A stretch of DNA of 35,350 nucleotides from Pigoraptor vietnamica (taxonomy: Eukaryota > Opisthokonta > Filasterea). Where the stretch lies: assembly GCA_943704525.1 (NCBI GenBank), contig CALSCQ010001718.1, forward strand, positions 1 through 35,350. The letters are read 5' to 3'. The translations under genes and the position numbers were made by a program. Below, one piece after another: positions 21,360 through 35,350 of the stretch; the first letter of the stretch is position 1, and each line of letters starts with the position of its first letter. The notes beneath the pieces are model-generated. The model searched no databases. It saw only the letters and a program-made list of their open reading frames with translations, and was not told the DNA's origin.

Positions 21360-22160
21360 TCATGCGGTGCTCCCATACTTGGACGGAATGCCCGTGGACG
21401 TCGAAATGGACGACATGACGATGTTGAGGAACTTGGACGCCTCGTCCTTCGGCGTGAGCGAGCTGAACTCTCCGGACGGAAACTGCATCCCTTTGCTCTG
21501 TCGCACCTCCGCGTACAGCTGCTTGAAGCGATCCCGCATGACGTCCGTGTGCGTCGGGTCCTTGCCCGTCTGCACCAGCGTGTAGTCGATGCGCTTCTCC
21601 GCGAGCGACCGCACGATATCGTCAAACTTGTCGTTCGGAATCTCGGGGTCGCCGTCGGGAAAGTTGTCGTAATTCTTCGTGGCGGAAAACTTGTGATAAA
21701 CGTTGCCGTGCGGCGGCGCGTCGCACACGTGCACGAGCACGCGGTAAACGCCCTTCCACGAGAGCGTCTGGGCGACCTCGCGCAGCGCACCTGCGACGTC
21801 CTCGCACGCGTCGTCGCCACCCGTCGCTTTCGCCTCGTTCAGCACTTTGGCGGCGGCGGCCGTGTCCGTGTCAAAGTCGACGACCTTAATCCATCGCTTA
21901 TTCGAGCTCTTGTCGAGATCGCGGTAGAGGACAATCGCGACGCGCACCTTCTTTTTGCGCTCCTTCACCATCTCGGTTGCGACGGTCATGAGTTCCTGCA
22001 TCTTATCGCACGCCTCCTTGAGCCACCTCTCCATCGAACCCGTGACGTCCAGAACAAGCGCCAGGTCAACCAACTGGGCTGCCTCGCTCTTGGTCTGCGA
22101 GAGAAGGGGTCCGAATGTGGCTGCTGCGCCGCTGCGGGGTGCGCTCGCTGTCGCGGCCAT
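21360..22160 (-). CDS. Stand-alone von Willebrand factor A (vWA) domain protein
   Basis: A single exon of 801 nt gives 266 residues, nearly all one vWA domain. The MIDAS metal site is visible as LDVTGSM near residue 38 (a D-x-T-x-S form). A threonine before GGDDACEDV near 123 and DAPPHG near 156 supply the later metal-site loops. The pattern GSMERW...YRDLD...DAPPHG...RIDYTLV is that of the vWA domain of the Dictyostelium kinase VwkA and related protist proteins. No alpha-kinase domain follows here. There is no signal peptide or membrane helix, so the protein is probably cytosolic and binds a partner through the metal site. It lies head to head with the pentapeptide/vWA gene, whose vWA domain is its paralog (shared VHVCDAPPHG and KRIDYTLV). 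A CCAAT box on minus lies about 80 bp upstream. Confidence 0.9.
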   Translation of the reverse strand: MAATASAPRSGAAATFGPLLSQTKSEAAQLVDLALVLDVTGSMERWLKEACDKMQELMTVATEMVKERKKKVRVAIVLYRDLDKSSNKRWIKVVDFDTDTAAAAKVLNEAKATGGDDACEDVAGALREVAQTLSWKGVYRVLVHVCDAPPHGNVYHKFSATKNYDNFPDGDPEIPNDKFDDIVRSLAEKRIDYTLVQTGKDPTHTDVMRDRFKQLYAEVRQSKGMQFPSGEFSSLTPKDEASKFLNIVMSSISTSTGIPSKYGSTA

Positions 22161-22516
22161 ATTTTCACGCCGTTATCGCGGGTACAGAGATATGATCATG
22201 AGTTGAGTATGGCTCTTGTCGCGTGTGACCCCCGCTTGATTGGCGCAGTACTAAGACGCACAGGCACACGCACAAGCAAACTCACACATACATACACACA
22301 TACGCACACACACGTCCACACATACATATATATGCACTCGTGAACGTCACGCACACGGTTTTGTTTGCACAACACCCAACGTCTGAGCAGTCGAAGGTTA
22401 TCTGAAATTTATTATGGGCATTCTGAAGCCCTTAATATCCATATAAATCAATAATATGTCTGGACGACGTATATTAATAGAAATTTATGGAGCGAAGATA
22501 TCCTTTTAAAGATATA

Positions 22517-22535
22517 GTAACACGAATCGTGTTAC
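22517..22535. repeat. 19-bp perfect palindrome
   Basis: Two 9-base arms, GTAACACGA and TCGTGTTAC, surround one central A. This could be a binding site for a dimeric regulator. Confidence 0.8.
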
Positions 22536-22586
22536 CCTCTGTCCGCTGTCACGCAGCAGGGTCGTGCACACACACGCTCACCTCCA

Positions 22587-22594
22587 TATAAAAA
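22587..22594 (+). promoter_or_regulatory. TATA box of the pentapeptide/vWA gene
   Basis: TATAAAAA lies 102 bp before the ATG. Confidence 0.6.
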
Positions 22595-22695
22595 CGCCTA
22601 ATCATCGCACGAATGCAATCGCACACACACACACACACACACAATATCGGTCTTCATTTGCTCTTTATACCTACTCGAGTGAATTTTAGCACGCC

Positions 22696-25386
22696 ATGCA
22701 TCGCGAGGTCCAAGCACCGCCGACGGCGCGGTTCAACGCCAATCAAGAAATGCTGCGCGACACGAAAGAGCAGTTCGTCGACCGCTTTTACCGCACAACG
22801 GCAAGATCACTGCGAGCGCTGGGCTCTCTCCTCGCAGATGTCGGCATGGCTTCGGTGGACCCCGCCGCCCACGCCCTGTCACTGAGCCATGTGTTGAAAG
22901 GGTCGAATTGGCTGAGCGACAGCGACATCGCACATGCCATTTTCCACGCTCTCTTCTCACAGTTGACGACAACGGACGAGCGCGGCCGAAGGGCTGTTGC
23001 ACTCGAAGCCACCGTCGCGGCGTTGAGCGATGGGCGCATGGAATGCATCGCGCGCCGTGTGGGTCGCGCGGTGGCGTCGTCGCACGAGATGCAGCTGTGG
23101 CACCTCGAAAGGGACAGCGATGTGCGTGCAGTCGCCACCGCCGCTGCCATTCGCGTGCTCCTTCACATCGCACAGTGCCCAGAGGCCCTCAGCGGCGCCA
23201 CATTCGACGCAGACGCCCTTGTGGTTGCCGTGCGCACGATGGAGGGGAGGGGCGGCGCAGTAATCGACCGGTGGATGCAGACGCCCGTCCGCACTCGGCC
23301 CCCTGCCACGGCATGGACAGTCGGGGGCGTCCTCGGCCTGTGCGGTGTCACGGACGGGTCGCGTTACTTTGCTCTTGGCGATGATTCTGTTGAACGTTAC
23401 GGCTTCGCGACTTTTCCGCCGGTAACACTTGCGTTGGTGCTGAGCGCGCAACCGAGGCTGGGCACGGTAACGCCGTCCGCTCCCGTGCGTGCGTGGATGG
23501 AACAATCGCCCGTCGTCGCGTGCTTCGTGGGCTCTGACGAGGTGTGCGCGTACAGTGCGCGATTGTCAGAATGGGCCGTACCGCCGCGGTTTGTCGACTT
23601 CGTTTCTGCGTCCCGAGGGGGTGCGCGCACGCCTCACGTGACCGGAAGGCTGGACGGTACCCCGCTCAGCGGCATTTTTTCCGACTGCGACTTTACGGGC
23701 GCGAGTGTGCGCGGATGCTCCGTGTCGCGGGCTTCGTTCGAGCGCGCGCGGATGTCCTTTGTGGACGCCACGGGCGCGACGTTTGCGTCCACGAGCTTTC
23801 GCTTTGCGCACGCAGATGCATTGTCTGCGCGGGGCGCCGCGTTCAATTGCGTCGATTTCGGGGGTTGCGACGCACGATGTGCCTCGTTCGCCGCCGCGAC
23901 CTTCTCCGCTTGCGATGCTTCGCTCATGCGGACGAGTCCGGACACGGACTTTCGGGGCGTTGTCTCCGACACCCCGCTCGCTGAAACGCCGAGCGCGAGC
24001 GGCGACGTCGCACACAAACCGCGGGTGTCGGCGGAGAGGATCGACTCTTCCATTTCGCGCCTGTTACAGGAGACGCCGGAAGTCTTTCTGTCTGCCTTTG
24101 CCGACGACGCCGATGCAGCGACGCGGGAGATTGTGCGCGCCGAACTTGTGCGACTCGGACGGTCACCCGACCCCGCCAGCGGATTCGCGGATAAACCCAA
24201 GGGACATGACGTCTCCTCCAAGGTTGCGACGGGTGTGTATGCGCGCCCTCTCGATGCGACGTTTCCCACCTTTGGGGCCGACTTCGGTCCTGTCGAACCG
24301 CCGCCATCGTACGCTTCTGTCGTGCGCGACGTCCCGGAATACGCGCCCGCATGCGCCGGTGCAGACACGGCGGAGAAGCCGAGTGCCGTGGCGGACATGG
24401 ACGGGGCCTTCAGTGAAATCTTTGGGAGGTCGAAACTGGACACAGAGTCATCGACCGCTGCAGACCGTGGCGTCCACCGCCGTCCCTCAACAACCCGCAG
24501 CGCACCTCTGGCTGCGACCGCAACCAGCCCGACCGGTGGGATCGACAGCGGCGTGCGTCCCTCCGATAGCACGTCGTCAAAACTGGCTGCTGTTTCTGCT
24601 ACAGCGCGGCTCGCTCCCGTCGCGGCTGTCGGCGCTCTTCTTCCACTTCTCAACGGAGTCAAGTCACTCGCTGCGCGTACGGTGGATCTCGTCATCATGC
24701 TTGACGTGACGCACTCGATGGAGCCGTGGCGTGCGGAGGCCGCCAACAGAATCATCGAAGTTGTCAACGACGCGCAGCAGTTGGCGAGCGCTCGGAATCT
24801 GGTGCTTCGCATTGGGGTCGTCCTGTACAGGGACTACGACCCCCTCCGCGATGACACCTGGAGGCGCGTGGAAAGGTTCCGCGAGACGCCGGACAAGGCT
24901 GTTGACCGCCTGCGCCGCACCACTGTCTCGGCGGGGTTTGACGATGCCGAAGATGTTGGGAGCGCACTTGCGGCCGCACTCTCGCTCGAATGGAAGGGAC
25001 TCTACCGCCTCGTTGTCCACGTCTGCGACGCGCCGCCCCACGGGCGCATTTTTCATGACGGCAGCGAAACGAAGAAGCCCACGGACCGATATGTGGACGA
25101 CGCGAAGGCTCCGGCGCGTATTCCCAACAGCGCGCAGACGCTGGACCTGCTTGCACAGATGTGCCGCAAGCGCATCGATTACACACTCGTGCGGGTGGGC
25201 GACGAAGAGGCCATGCATGGTACTGAGAAGATGGAGCGCGCCTTTCGTCAGTGTTACGAGGAGACGGCGAGTGCGGCGGGCCAGGAGCCCACTGGGCGGT
25301 TCGACGTGAGGTCGCTGGGGAGGGCGACGGAGGCGTTTGCAAGTCTCGTCCTGTCGTCGGTGTCGTCGTCTGTTTGCTCGTGTTGA
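22696..25386 (+). CDS. Pentapeptide-repeat + vWA domain protein, intronless
   Basis: A single exon of 2691 nt gives 896 residues. Residues 1-310 form a helical region I cannot assign; it is shared with the broken gene at 12389-16294. Residues about 316-412 are pentapeptide repeats of the A(D/N)LXX type in loose form (SDCDFTGASVRGCSVSRASF), a right-handed beta-helix fold. Residues 430-650 are low complexity, rich in Ala, Pro, Ser and Thr. From about 655 to 890 is a vWA domain with MIDAS LDVTHSM, YRDYDP, a threonine before VSAGFDDAEDV, and DAPPHG. The vWA domain is closest to the lone vWA protein next door. Pentapeptide folds act as rigid protein-binding surfaces, sometimes DNA-mimicking, and vWA binds partners through a metal, so an adaptor or scaffold role is inferred. 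I know of no described family with this combination. Kozak context and TATA support the start. Confidence 0.9.
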   Translation: MHREVQAPPTARFNANQEMLRDTKEQFVDRFYRTTARSLRALGSLLADVGMASVDPAAHALSLSHVLKGSNWLSDSDIAHAIFHALFSQLTTTDERGRRAVALEATVAALSDGRMECIARRVGRAVASSHEMQLWHLERDSDVRAVATAAAIRVLLHIAQCPEALSGATFDADALVVAVRTMEGRGGAVIDRWMQTPVRTRPPATAWTVGGVLGLCGVTDGSRYFALGDDSVERYGFATFPPVTLALVLSAQPRLGTVTPSAPVRAWMEQSPVVACFVGSDEVCAYSARLSEWAVPPRFVDFVSASRGGARTPHVTGRLDGTPLSGIFSDCDFTGASVRGCSVSRASFERARMSFVDATGATFASTSFRFAHADALSARGAAFNCVDFGGCDARCASFAAATFSACDASLMRTSPDTDFRGVVSDTPLAETPSASGDVAHKPRVSAERIDSSISRLLQETPEVFLSAFADDADAATREIVRAELVRLGRSPDPASGFADKPKGHDVSSKVATGVYARPLDATFPTFGADFGPVEPPPSYASVVRDVPEYAPACAGADTAEKPSAVADMDGAFSEIFGRSKLDTESSTAADRGVHRRPSTTRSAPLAATATSPTGGIDSGVRPSDSTSSKLAAVSATARLAPVAAVGALLPLLNGVKSLAARTVDLVIMLDVTHSMEPWRAEAANRIIEVVNDAQQLASARNLVLRIGVVLYRDYDPLRDDTWRRVERFRETPDKAVDRLRRTTVSAGFDDAEDVGSALAAALSLEWKGLYRLVVHVCDAPPHGRIFHDGSETKKPTDRYVDDAKAPARIPNSAQTLDLLAQMCRKRIDYTLVRVGDEEAMHGTEKMERAFRQCYEETASAAGQEPTGRFDVRSLGRATEAFASLVLSSVSSSVCSC

Positions 25387-25533
25387 GCGCGTGTTAGTTG
25401 GGTTCATCGGTGGGCGTTTGTTGCGCGGTCTTTTAATGTATTTGTGCAAATGCAAACGGGTTTACGTGTCCAGCTGTGATAGACGCGCACCCCCGTACAC
25501 ACAAACACAGACACACGTACACACGCATTAGAA

Positions 25534-25605
<72 letters not shown>

Positions 25606-25627
25606 ACATGCTCGAGCAACGCAAGCA
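25387..25627. repeat. Convergent 3' interval with (CA)n microsatellite
   Basis: Only a microsatellite is seen: CA repeats from about 25495, pure from about 25537 to 25599. It separates the stops of the pentapeptide/vWA and nucleotidyltransferase genes. Confidence 0.9.
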
Positions 25628-26317
25628 CTAGGCGGCGGCGAACGCGCGCATGACGCATCCGCGCACGAGTCCGTTGAGCTCCTCCACCTTCGGATTCCCA
25701 CCGCGGGCCGGAAGAGAGTCCCTCACGGCCTTAAAGCGACCGACGACATCCTCCACATTGAGCGGCTCCACGGCTGCGGCAATGCGCTTGCGCACGACGT
25801 CGTTGCTGGCAAGCTGCAGCGCGGGGGCGTTGGGGCTGTCGAGGACGATCGACAGCTGCAGTGCGAGCCGCTGCACGCACTTCTCGGCCGACTTGCGCAG
25901 GGCGCCGTAGTAGCCGCACGCGAGCGGAAGGGTGGCGACGCACTCGGCAAACATGTCGCGGAGAGTGCGAATGAACGTGTCGTCGGTGAACTCGCGCACC
26001 CAGCAGTCCTCGCTGCACGCGACCATCTCGTACGACGCCTGGTTGGCCTTGTTAAGCGAACCAACAAAGCGGGTCACCTCGAAACCCACCACATCGAGCA
26101 CGCCCGCCTTCAGCAGCTCGGGCTCCGAGATGACGTCGACGGGCGGCTTGTCGACAGTGATGTAGGCGAGTGGCTCGTGCGCAAAGACGTAGCGGAGGTC
26201 GTAGTCCGAGTCCGGACGCGCCTGGCCATACGCGCGGCTGCCGACGACGCACGCGTACAGGACGCGGATGTGCTCCTTGCGCTCAATCTCGCGGAGGTAG
26301 TTGAGAACGGCCTCCAT
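25628..26317 (-). CDS. RlaP/COG3541-type nucleotidyltransferase, intronless
   Basis: A single exon of 690 nt gives 229 residues. The core nucleotidyltransferase motif GSRAYGQARPDSDYDLR lies near residues 28-44: GS, then D-x-D with the paired acidic residues that bind metal. It is followed by the family features TVDKPPVDVISEPE and DVVGFEVTRFVGSLNKANQ, then a helical C-terminal half with YEMVACSEDCW. This is the layout of PF10127/COG3541 (RlaP, RNA repair pathway DNA polymerase beta superfamily), common in bacteria and phages, where some members sit beside RNA ligases. The substrate here is unknown. The length is normal for the family and the catalytic residues are present, so it looks functional. 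The lack of introns beside a 19-exon neighbour suggests transfer or a retroposed origin. It converges on the pentapeptide/vWA gene. Confidence 0.88.
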   Translation of the reverse strand: MEAVLNYLREIERKEHIRVLYACVVGSRAYGQARPDSDYDLRYVFAHEPLAYITVDKPPVDVISEPELLKAGVLDVVGFEVTRFVGSLNKANQASYEMVACSEDCWVREFTDDTFIRTLRDMFAECVATLPLACGYYGALRKSAEKCVQRLALQLSIVLDSPNAPALQLASNDVVRKRIAAAVEPLNVEDVVGRFKAVRDSLPARGGNPKVEELNGLVRGCVMRAFAAA

Positions 26318-26996
26318 GTTCGTTTGGGCTTATGGGCACCTCTGTTGGCGCGGAGTGCCCTTGGTTGCGGTTAGGTGCGGACAGGCCGGCCGAGGGCCGG
26401 TTCCTTGGTCCGCGTTCGAGTGCGAGACGTAATCCGAAGCAGGGTTCTTGCAGGCTTCACTCGCATTCTACAGAGTCGATAAGTCGCGCTGATAGGTCCC
26501 GAGGCGCGCGGTTGGGCAAATCCCGCGGCGGCTGCTGGTCTCAGTTGTGAGTTATCGCTGTCTCGGCCGTGCAGCCGCTATCGTGCTGCACTGCGGTTGG
26601 GTTCAAACTGCCACGGCAGCGAGCTCTTGTATCCACTTCGTCAGGGGATACGCGTTCACTTATATAGCCGCGCGTGTGTCGAAGGTGTGTGTGTGTGTGT
26701 GTTGCCGTGTGTGGTGGTGTTCCTTACGTCATGTGTTGTCCCGGATACAACTGTAACATGACATCATTGTCACGTGATTTGTTTTGGCGCGACGTTTGAA
26801 CCGCAAAACACTGCTTCTTCGTTTCATGCGCTCCATTGCTTGCTCTCGTGCGCCCGTCAAGACCCTCAAGCGTGTTTGAAAACACTTGCACCGCTCTTCA
26901 CTCTCCGTGCGAGATGCGCCGTGTGCGCTGAGTGTTAATCCAGCTGTTGACGACTCTAAAAAATTTTAGGGAGTGGTCGTAAGGGGAGCGCAAAAC
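26318..26996. promoter_or_regulatory. Divergent interval, nucleotidyltransferase / NPHP1
   Basis: I see no supported gene in this 679-bp interval. TATATA at 26661-26666 reads CTATATAAG on minus, facing the nucleotidyltransferase but about 345 bp from its ATG. A stem-loop at 26728-26762 pairs GTCATGT with ACATGAC and, inside, GTTGT with ACAAC. A short GT run lies at 26687-26702. Confidence 0.45.
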
Positions 26997-32892
<5,896 letters not shown>

Positions 32893-33257
32893 AATCAAAG
32901 CCCAAGAGAATACATCTATCTATTTCCGAGCCTGACCTTCAGTTGGTGATGCTGAGGGGCGCGTGTGAATGGCGGGCACTGCTGTTATTGCGCTTTTCGA
33001 GAATATGTTATGAAGTTGAAAAGGCGTTTTGGAGGGCAAAGCATTCAAACTAGCAAACAAAAAGAATTAACAGATGTTCTGAGCCCTACTAACAATCTGT
33101 CTGCATTATTTTCTGCCCAGTATAATGCGAAAAAGTGTATTATCCCCTGCCATCACGACCTCACCCACAGTGCGTGTGCTGTCCCCTGTGCTTATCCAGA
33201 GCCGACGTCAAACGAACCATCTCTACGTGACGATGACCGGTCACCCTGCGCCGTTCC
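32893..33257. other. Intergenic interval with an AT-rich patch
   Basis: I see no gene in this 365-bp interval. About 32995-33150 is much richer in A+T than its surroundings. On plus it contains TACTAAC (about 33089) followed 25 bp later by a pyrimidine tract and TTTTCTGCCCAG, the look of an intron 3' end, but no exon I can support follows. Confidence 0.45.
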
Positions 33258-34954
33258 CTAGGTCGGTATCTCCGCGTCAAACGGGGGGCGGATGCGGTCC
33301 ACGAGTTTCGTGCCCGGGCCGATGGCCTCCTTGAGGGCGACAGCGTACGAGTGAACGACCGCGAGCCAATGAGCAAGCCGCTGACACCCTTCCGCTGACA
33401 CGACCCTGTGAAAGGTCAGCGTGAACGTCTCCAGTCCTTCGTGCATAACGCCCTGGATGGGAGTCAACACAAACGGAAGGTTCGAGGGCGGACTGGACGC
33501 GTGTACGGCGTCATCGCAACAACCTCCACCCAGTGTTCGTTCACAAGCATGCCGAAAACTGCGAGCTTTGACGCGCGCGCATATACGTCCGTGGTTTGGT
33601 TGCCGGCGTCCAGCACCGCCTTAGCGTGGTTGCCAAGCGCCAGCAGCATTATCGTCGCCATTTTTTCCAAATCCTTGTGATCGGCCCCGGCACGGCGAAC
33701 TTGCGGATCGACTTCGACGAACAGCACCGGCGCCAGGTGCTTCACACTACGAATCCTCGCGGTGATGTCAGCGCAGCGCACATTGAGCTTGCCGATGTCA
33801 TCGCCGTAGACGTACGACGCGTAGTCGCTAAGGTAGGACTCGACCGACACCTCCAACAGCGACGAGAGGGCACGAACCATGAACGAGAACAGCGGAAGCT
33901 GCATCTCGTAAAGCAGCTTCGCCTTGCGGTCTCGCTGTGGGTTGAAATAAGGCAACAAGTACGCGCATAGCGCGTTTTCGTAACAGTCGCACGCAAGTCC
34001 GGCCGGCGTTGCGTCAGGCCCCGATTGGGACATCGACAGAGAAGAAGCTCGCGATGAGCTTCGACAGCGCATCGGCGGGGAGTGCGGGACGTGCGTGACG
34101 AACTTCCTCCGCGTGCAACGCCGAATAGGCGACCGAGGGAGACAGCCTCGTTGTCGCGACTGGCCGCACAGCCAGATCAGTGGCAAAGTTACTACCCATG
34201 GCCCCCAATTCGTTCGTGAGGTACGCCCTGAGGTCGAGGGTTAGATCATCGTTTGACTTTGGAGGGGGTCCGAAATAGGCCGAACTGCTCGAGGGGACGA
34301 AGGACCGGCAAGAGACGCCTGTGCACGGCAAGCGGGTCAATCGCAGTGACGGAATTGAGGGACGGCGTCAGACGCATTTTGCGCGACTCACGGAATCACA
34401 TGGGAACTTTGGTAGCGCAAGAGCGCGCGGTAGTGATCGTCGACGATGTCGTTTCGGACGGGCACTGGCACGTCTGCAGGAACAGTGAGCAACTGTTTGC
34501 GCACAGCAACTCAGCGGTGGGGCCGGCAACTCACGCCTCTGAGCCAAATAGAACGTAGCGCCCAAGACAAGCCCCACAGAAAGGGGCACGGTTGAGTCCG
34601 TGTTGAACATGTCGACGAGCACGACATCCTCCCCTCCAAGCCCTTGGCGGTCTGTGCTTGCCGGTATCGACGATATCGGCCGTCACCTGACCACGGGGCA
34701 TGCACAAGAGGACGACCCGGGACGTCGATCGCAATGACGACGCGCGGCTGGAAAGACGGTGTGGGAGAGAACGCCACCGCATCCTTAGACCTTCGTGGAC
34801 GGCAAAAAAAAAGAAAGAAAAAGAAACGCACAGTGGGAAAGCGGCAATTGCACAGCAGCCTCCAAACCCACAACTTGGGCGCCTTTGAGGCAGGGTTCTC
34901 AAGCGCAGAACCGCCGCGCTTTCTATCGCGTCCCGTGCTCTCGTCGGTTTCCAT
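33258..34954 (-). pseudogene. Decayed multi-exon gene of unknown family
   Basis: On minus, consecutive stretches of well-behaved protein lie in changing frames. From the ATG at 34954 a short charged N-terminus (METDESTGRDRKRGG) is followed by pieces containing PRVVIAIDVPGRPLVHAPW, EDVVLVDMFNTDSTVPLSVG, PVPVRNDIVDDHYRALLRYQ, TLDLRAYLTNELGAMGSNF, ECYENAL-like helical sequence with YLLPYFNPQRDRKAK, ESYLSDYASYVYGDDIGKLN, and finally FTLTFHRVVSAEGCQRLAHW to a TAG at 33260. At least two relic introns with GTGAGT donors and CAG acceptors can be seen between the early pieces. The frame is interrupted about four times, so the copy looks dead. I do not recognise the family; the helical, charged middle part does not match a named domain I can recall. 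Confidence 0.6.
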
Positions 34955-35350
34955 TTCGCCACGCGAAGCGAATCGGTTTGTAATAAATCAAAAAACACGA
35001 GCCGCCTTTTCTTTGGGTGTTTCGGACGCTCTGGTGTTCACGCTGAGGCCAAACCTGCACGTGCGCGATGAATCGCATGTGTCAAAGAAACGATCAACGC
35101 CGAACAAAAGTCACGTAGGTTGGGCTACCGTGACGTCATGTTGAGGTGCATGTGCCAGAGTGACCGGAGCGGAGTTGCCTTATGAAGCGCGCGAGCGTGC
35201 GGGGAGTGTGTCTGGATGGTTCTGTAAGGGCAGCTGACAACAGGACAGCTGACGGGAATGCACCTCACTTCCCCAGCGTACTCGAAGTACTTCATGGACG
35301 ACACGCGGTGTACGGACGCGAAAAAGTGTTGGCCAGCGCCACAGCGGGGG
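34955..35350. other. Right-edge interval
   Basis: I see no gene I can support. TGACGTCA occurs near 35129 and the 8-mer CAGCTGAC twice (about 35230 and 35247). On minus, a short stretch ending MKYFEYAGE before a GTGAGG (about 35290-35265) could be an exon of a gene that enters from the right, but it is too short to judge. Confidence 0.4.

Larger units (their letters stand above)
22161..22695. promoter_or_regulatory. Bidirectional promoter between the two vWA genes, with AT-rich palindromic island
   Basis: This 535-bp interval separates the head-to-head vWA genes. A CCAAT box on minus (ATTGG at 22237-22241) faces the lone vWA gene. TATAAAAA at 22587-22594 lies 102 bp before the plus-strand ATG. 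Between them, about 22375-22540 is strikingly AT-rich for this genome. It contains a GGGC/GCCC hairpin near 22415, a longer imperfect inverted repeat (TCCATATAAAT... against ...AATTTATGGA, about 22438-22491) and the perfect odd palindrome GTAACACGAATCGTGTTAC (22517-22535). (CA)n tracts flank it near 22259-22325 and 22619-22642. Confidence 0.6.

Noticed and set aside
26332-26550. 72-codon plus-strand frame in the divergent promoter region
   Set aside because: Arg/Ser-rich, with no start context or similarity; probably chance.
35265-35350. Exon-like stretch at the right edge (minus) before a GTGAGG donor
   Set aside because: Under 30 codons with no recognisable domain; it cannot be told from chance.

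Overview
The window is nuclear DNA from a GC-rich protist that has cilia or flagella. Most genes are split by short GT-AG introns, many of them full of (CA/TG)n microsatellites. One gene is a clear nephrocystin-1 (NPHP1) homolog, a protein of the ciliary transition zone. Another is an AGTRAP homolog, known to me mainly from animals. Together these suggest a flagellate near the animals (choanoflagellate or other opisthokont, possibly an apusomonad), but I cannot name the species. Exon models were built by hand from splice sites, reading phase and family resemblance. Every intact multi-exon model below closes in frame.

Layout, left to right. (1) 431-7462, minus strand: a nine-exon DUF1295 membrane protein, an eight-exon membrane fatty acid desaturase and a four-exon C2H2 zinc-finger protein. 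(2) 7463-8599: a regulatory interval rich in CCAAT boxes and TGACGTCA palindromes. (3) 8600-11717, plus: a large multi-pass membrane protein of unknown function. (4) 12389-16294, minus: a broken paralog of the pentapeptide/vWA gene at 22.7 kb. (5) 16800-19859: a convergent pair, an EVE-domain (THYN1-like) gene on plus and the AGTRAP-like gene on minus. (6) 20208-26317: a run of genes without introns: a damaged F-box/LRR gene, a stand-alone vWA gene, a pentapeptide-repeat + vWA gene head to head with it, and an RlaP-type nucleotidyltransferase. (7) 26997-32892, plus: the 19-exon NPHP1 homolog. (8) 33258-34954, minus: a decayed, unrecognised gene.

The genes fall into two classes. Intron-rich genes encode conserved cell functions (lipid modification, EVE-domain reader, cilium, receptor trafficking). 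Intronless or broken genes (12.4-16.3 and 20.2-26.3 kb) look like an accessory, fast-turnover set. The most unusual content is the vWA/pentapeptide family: one lone vWA gene, one fusion gene and one decayed relative, with a sharply bounded, nearly identical tract of about 310 bp shared by the last two. I read this as gene conversion or recent recombination within a lineage-specific family. It is the best candidate here for an undescribed system.
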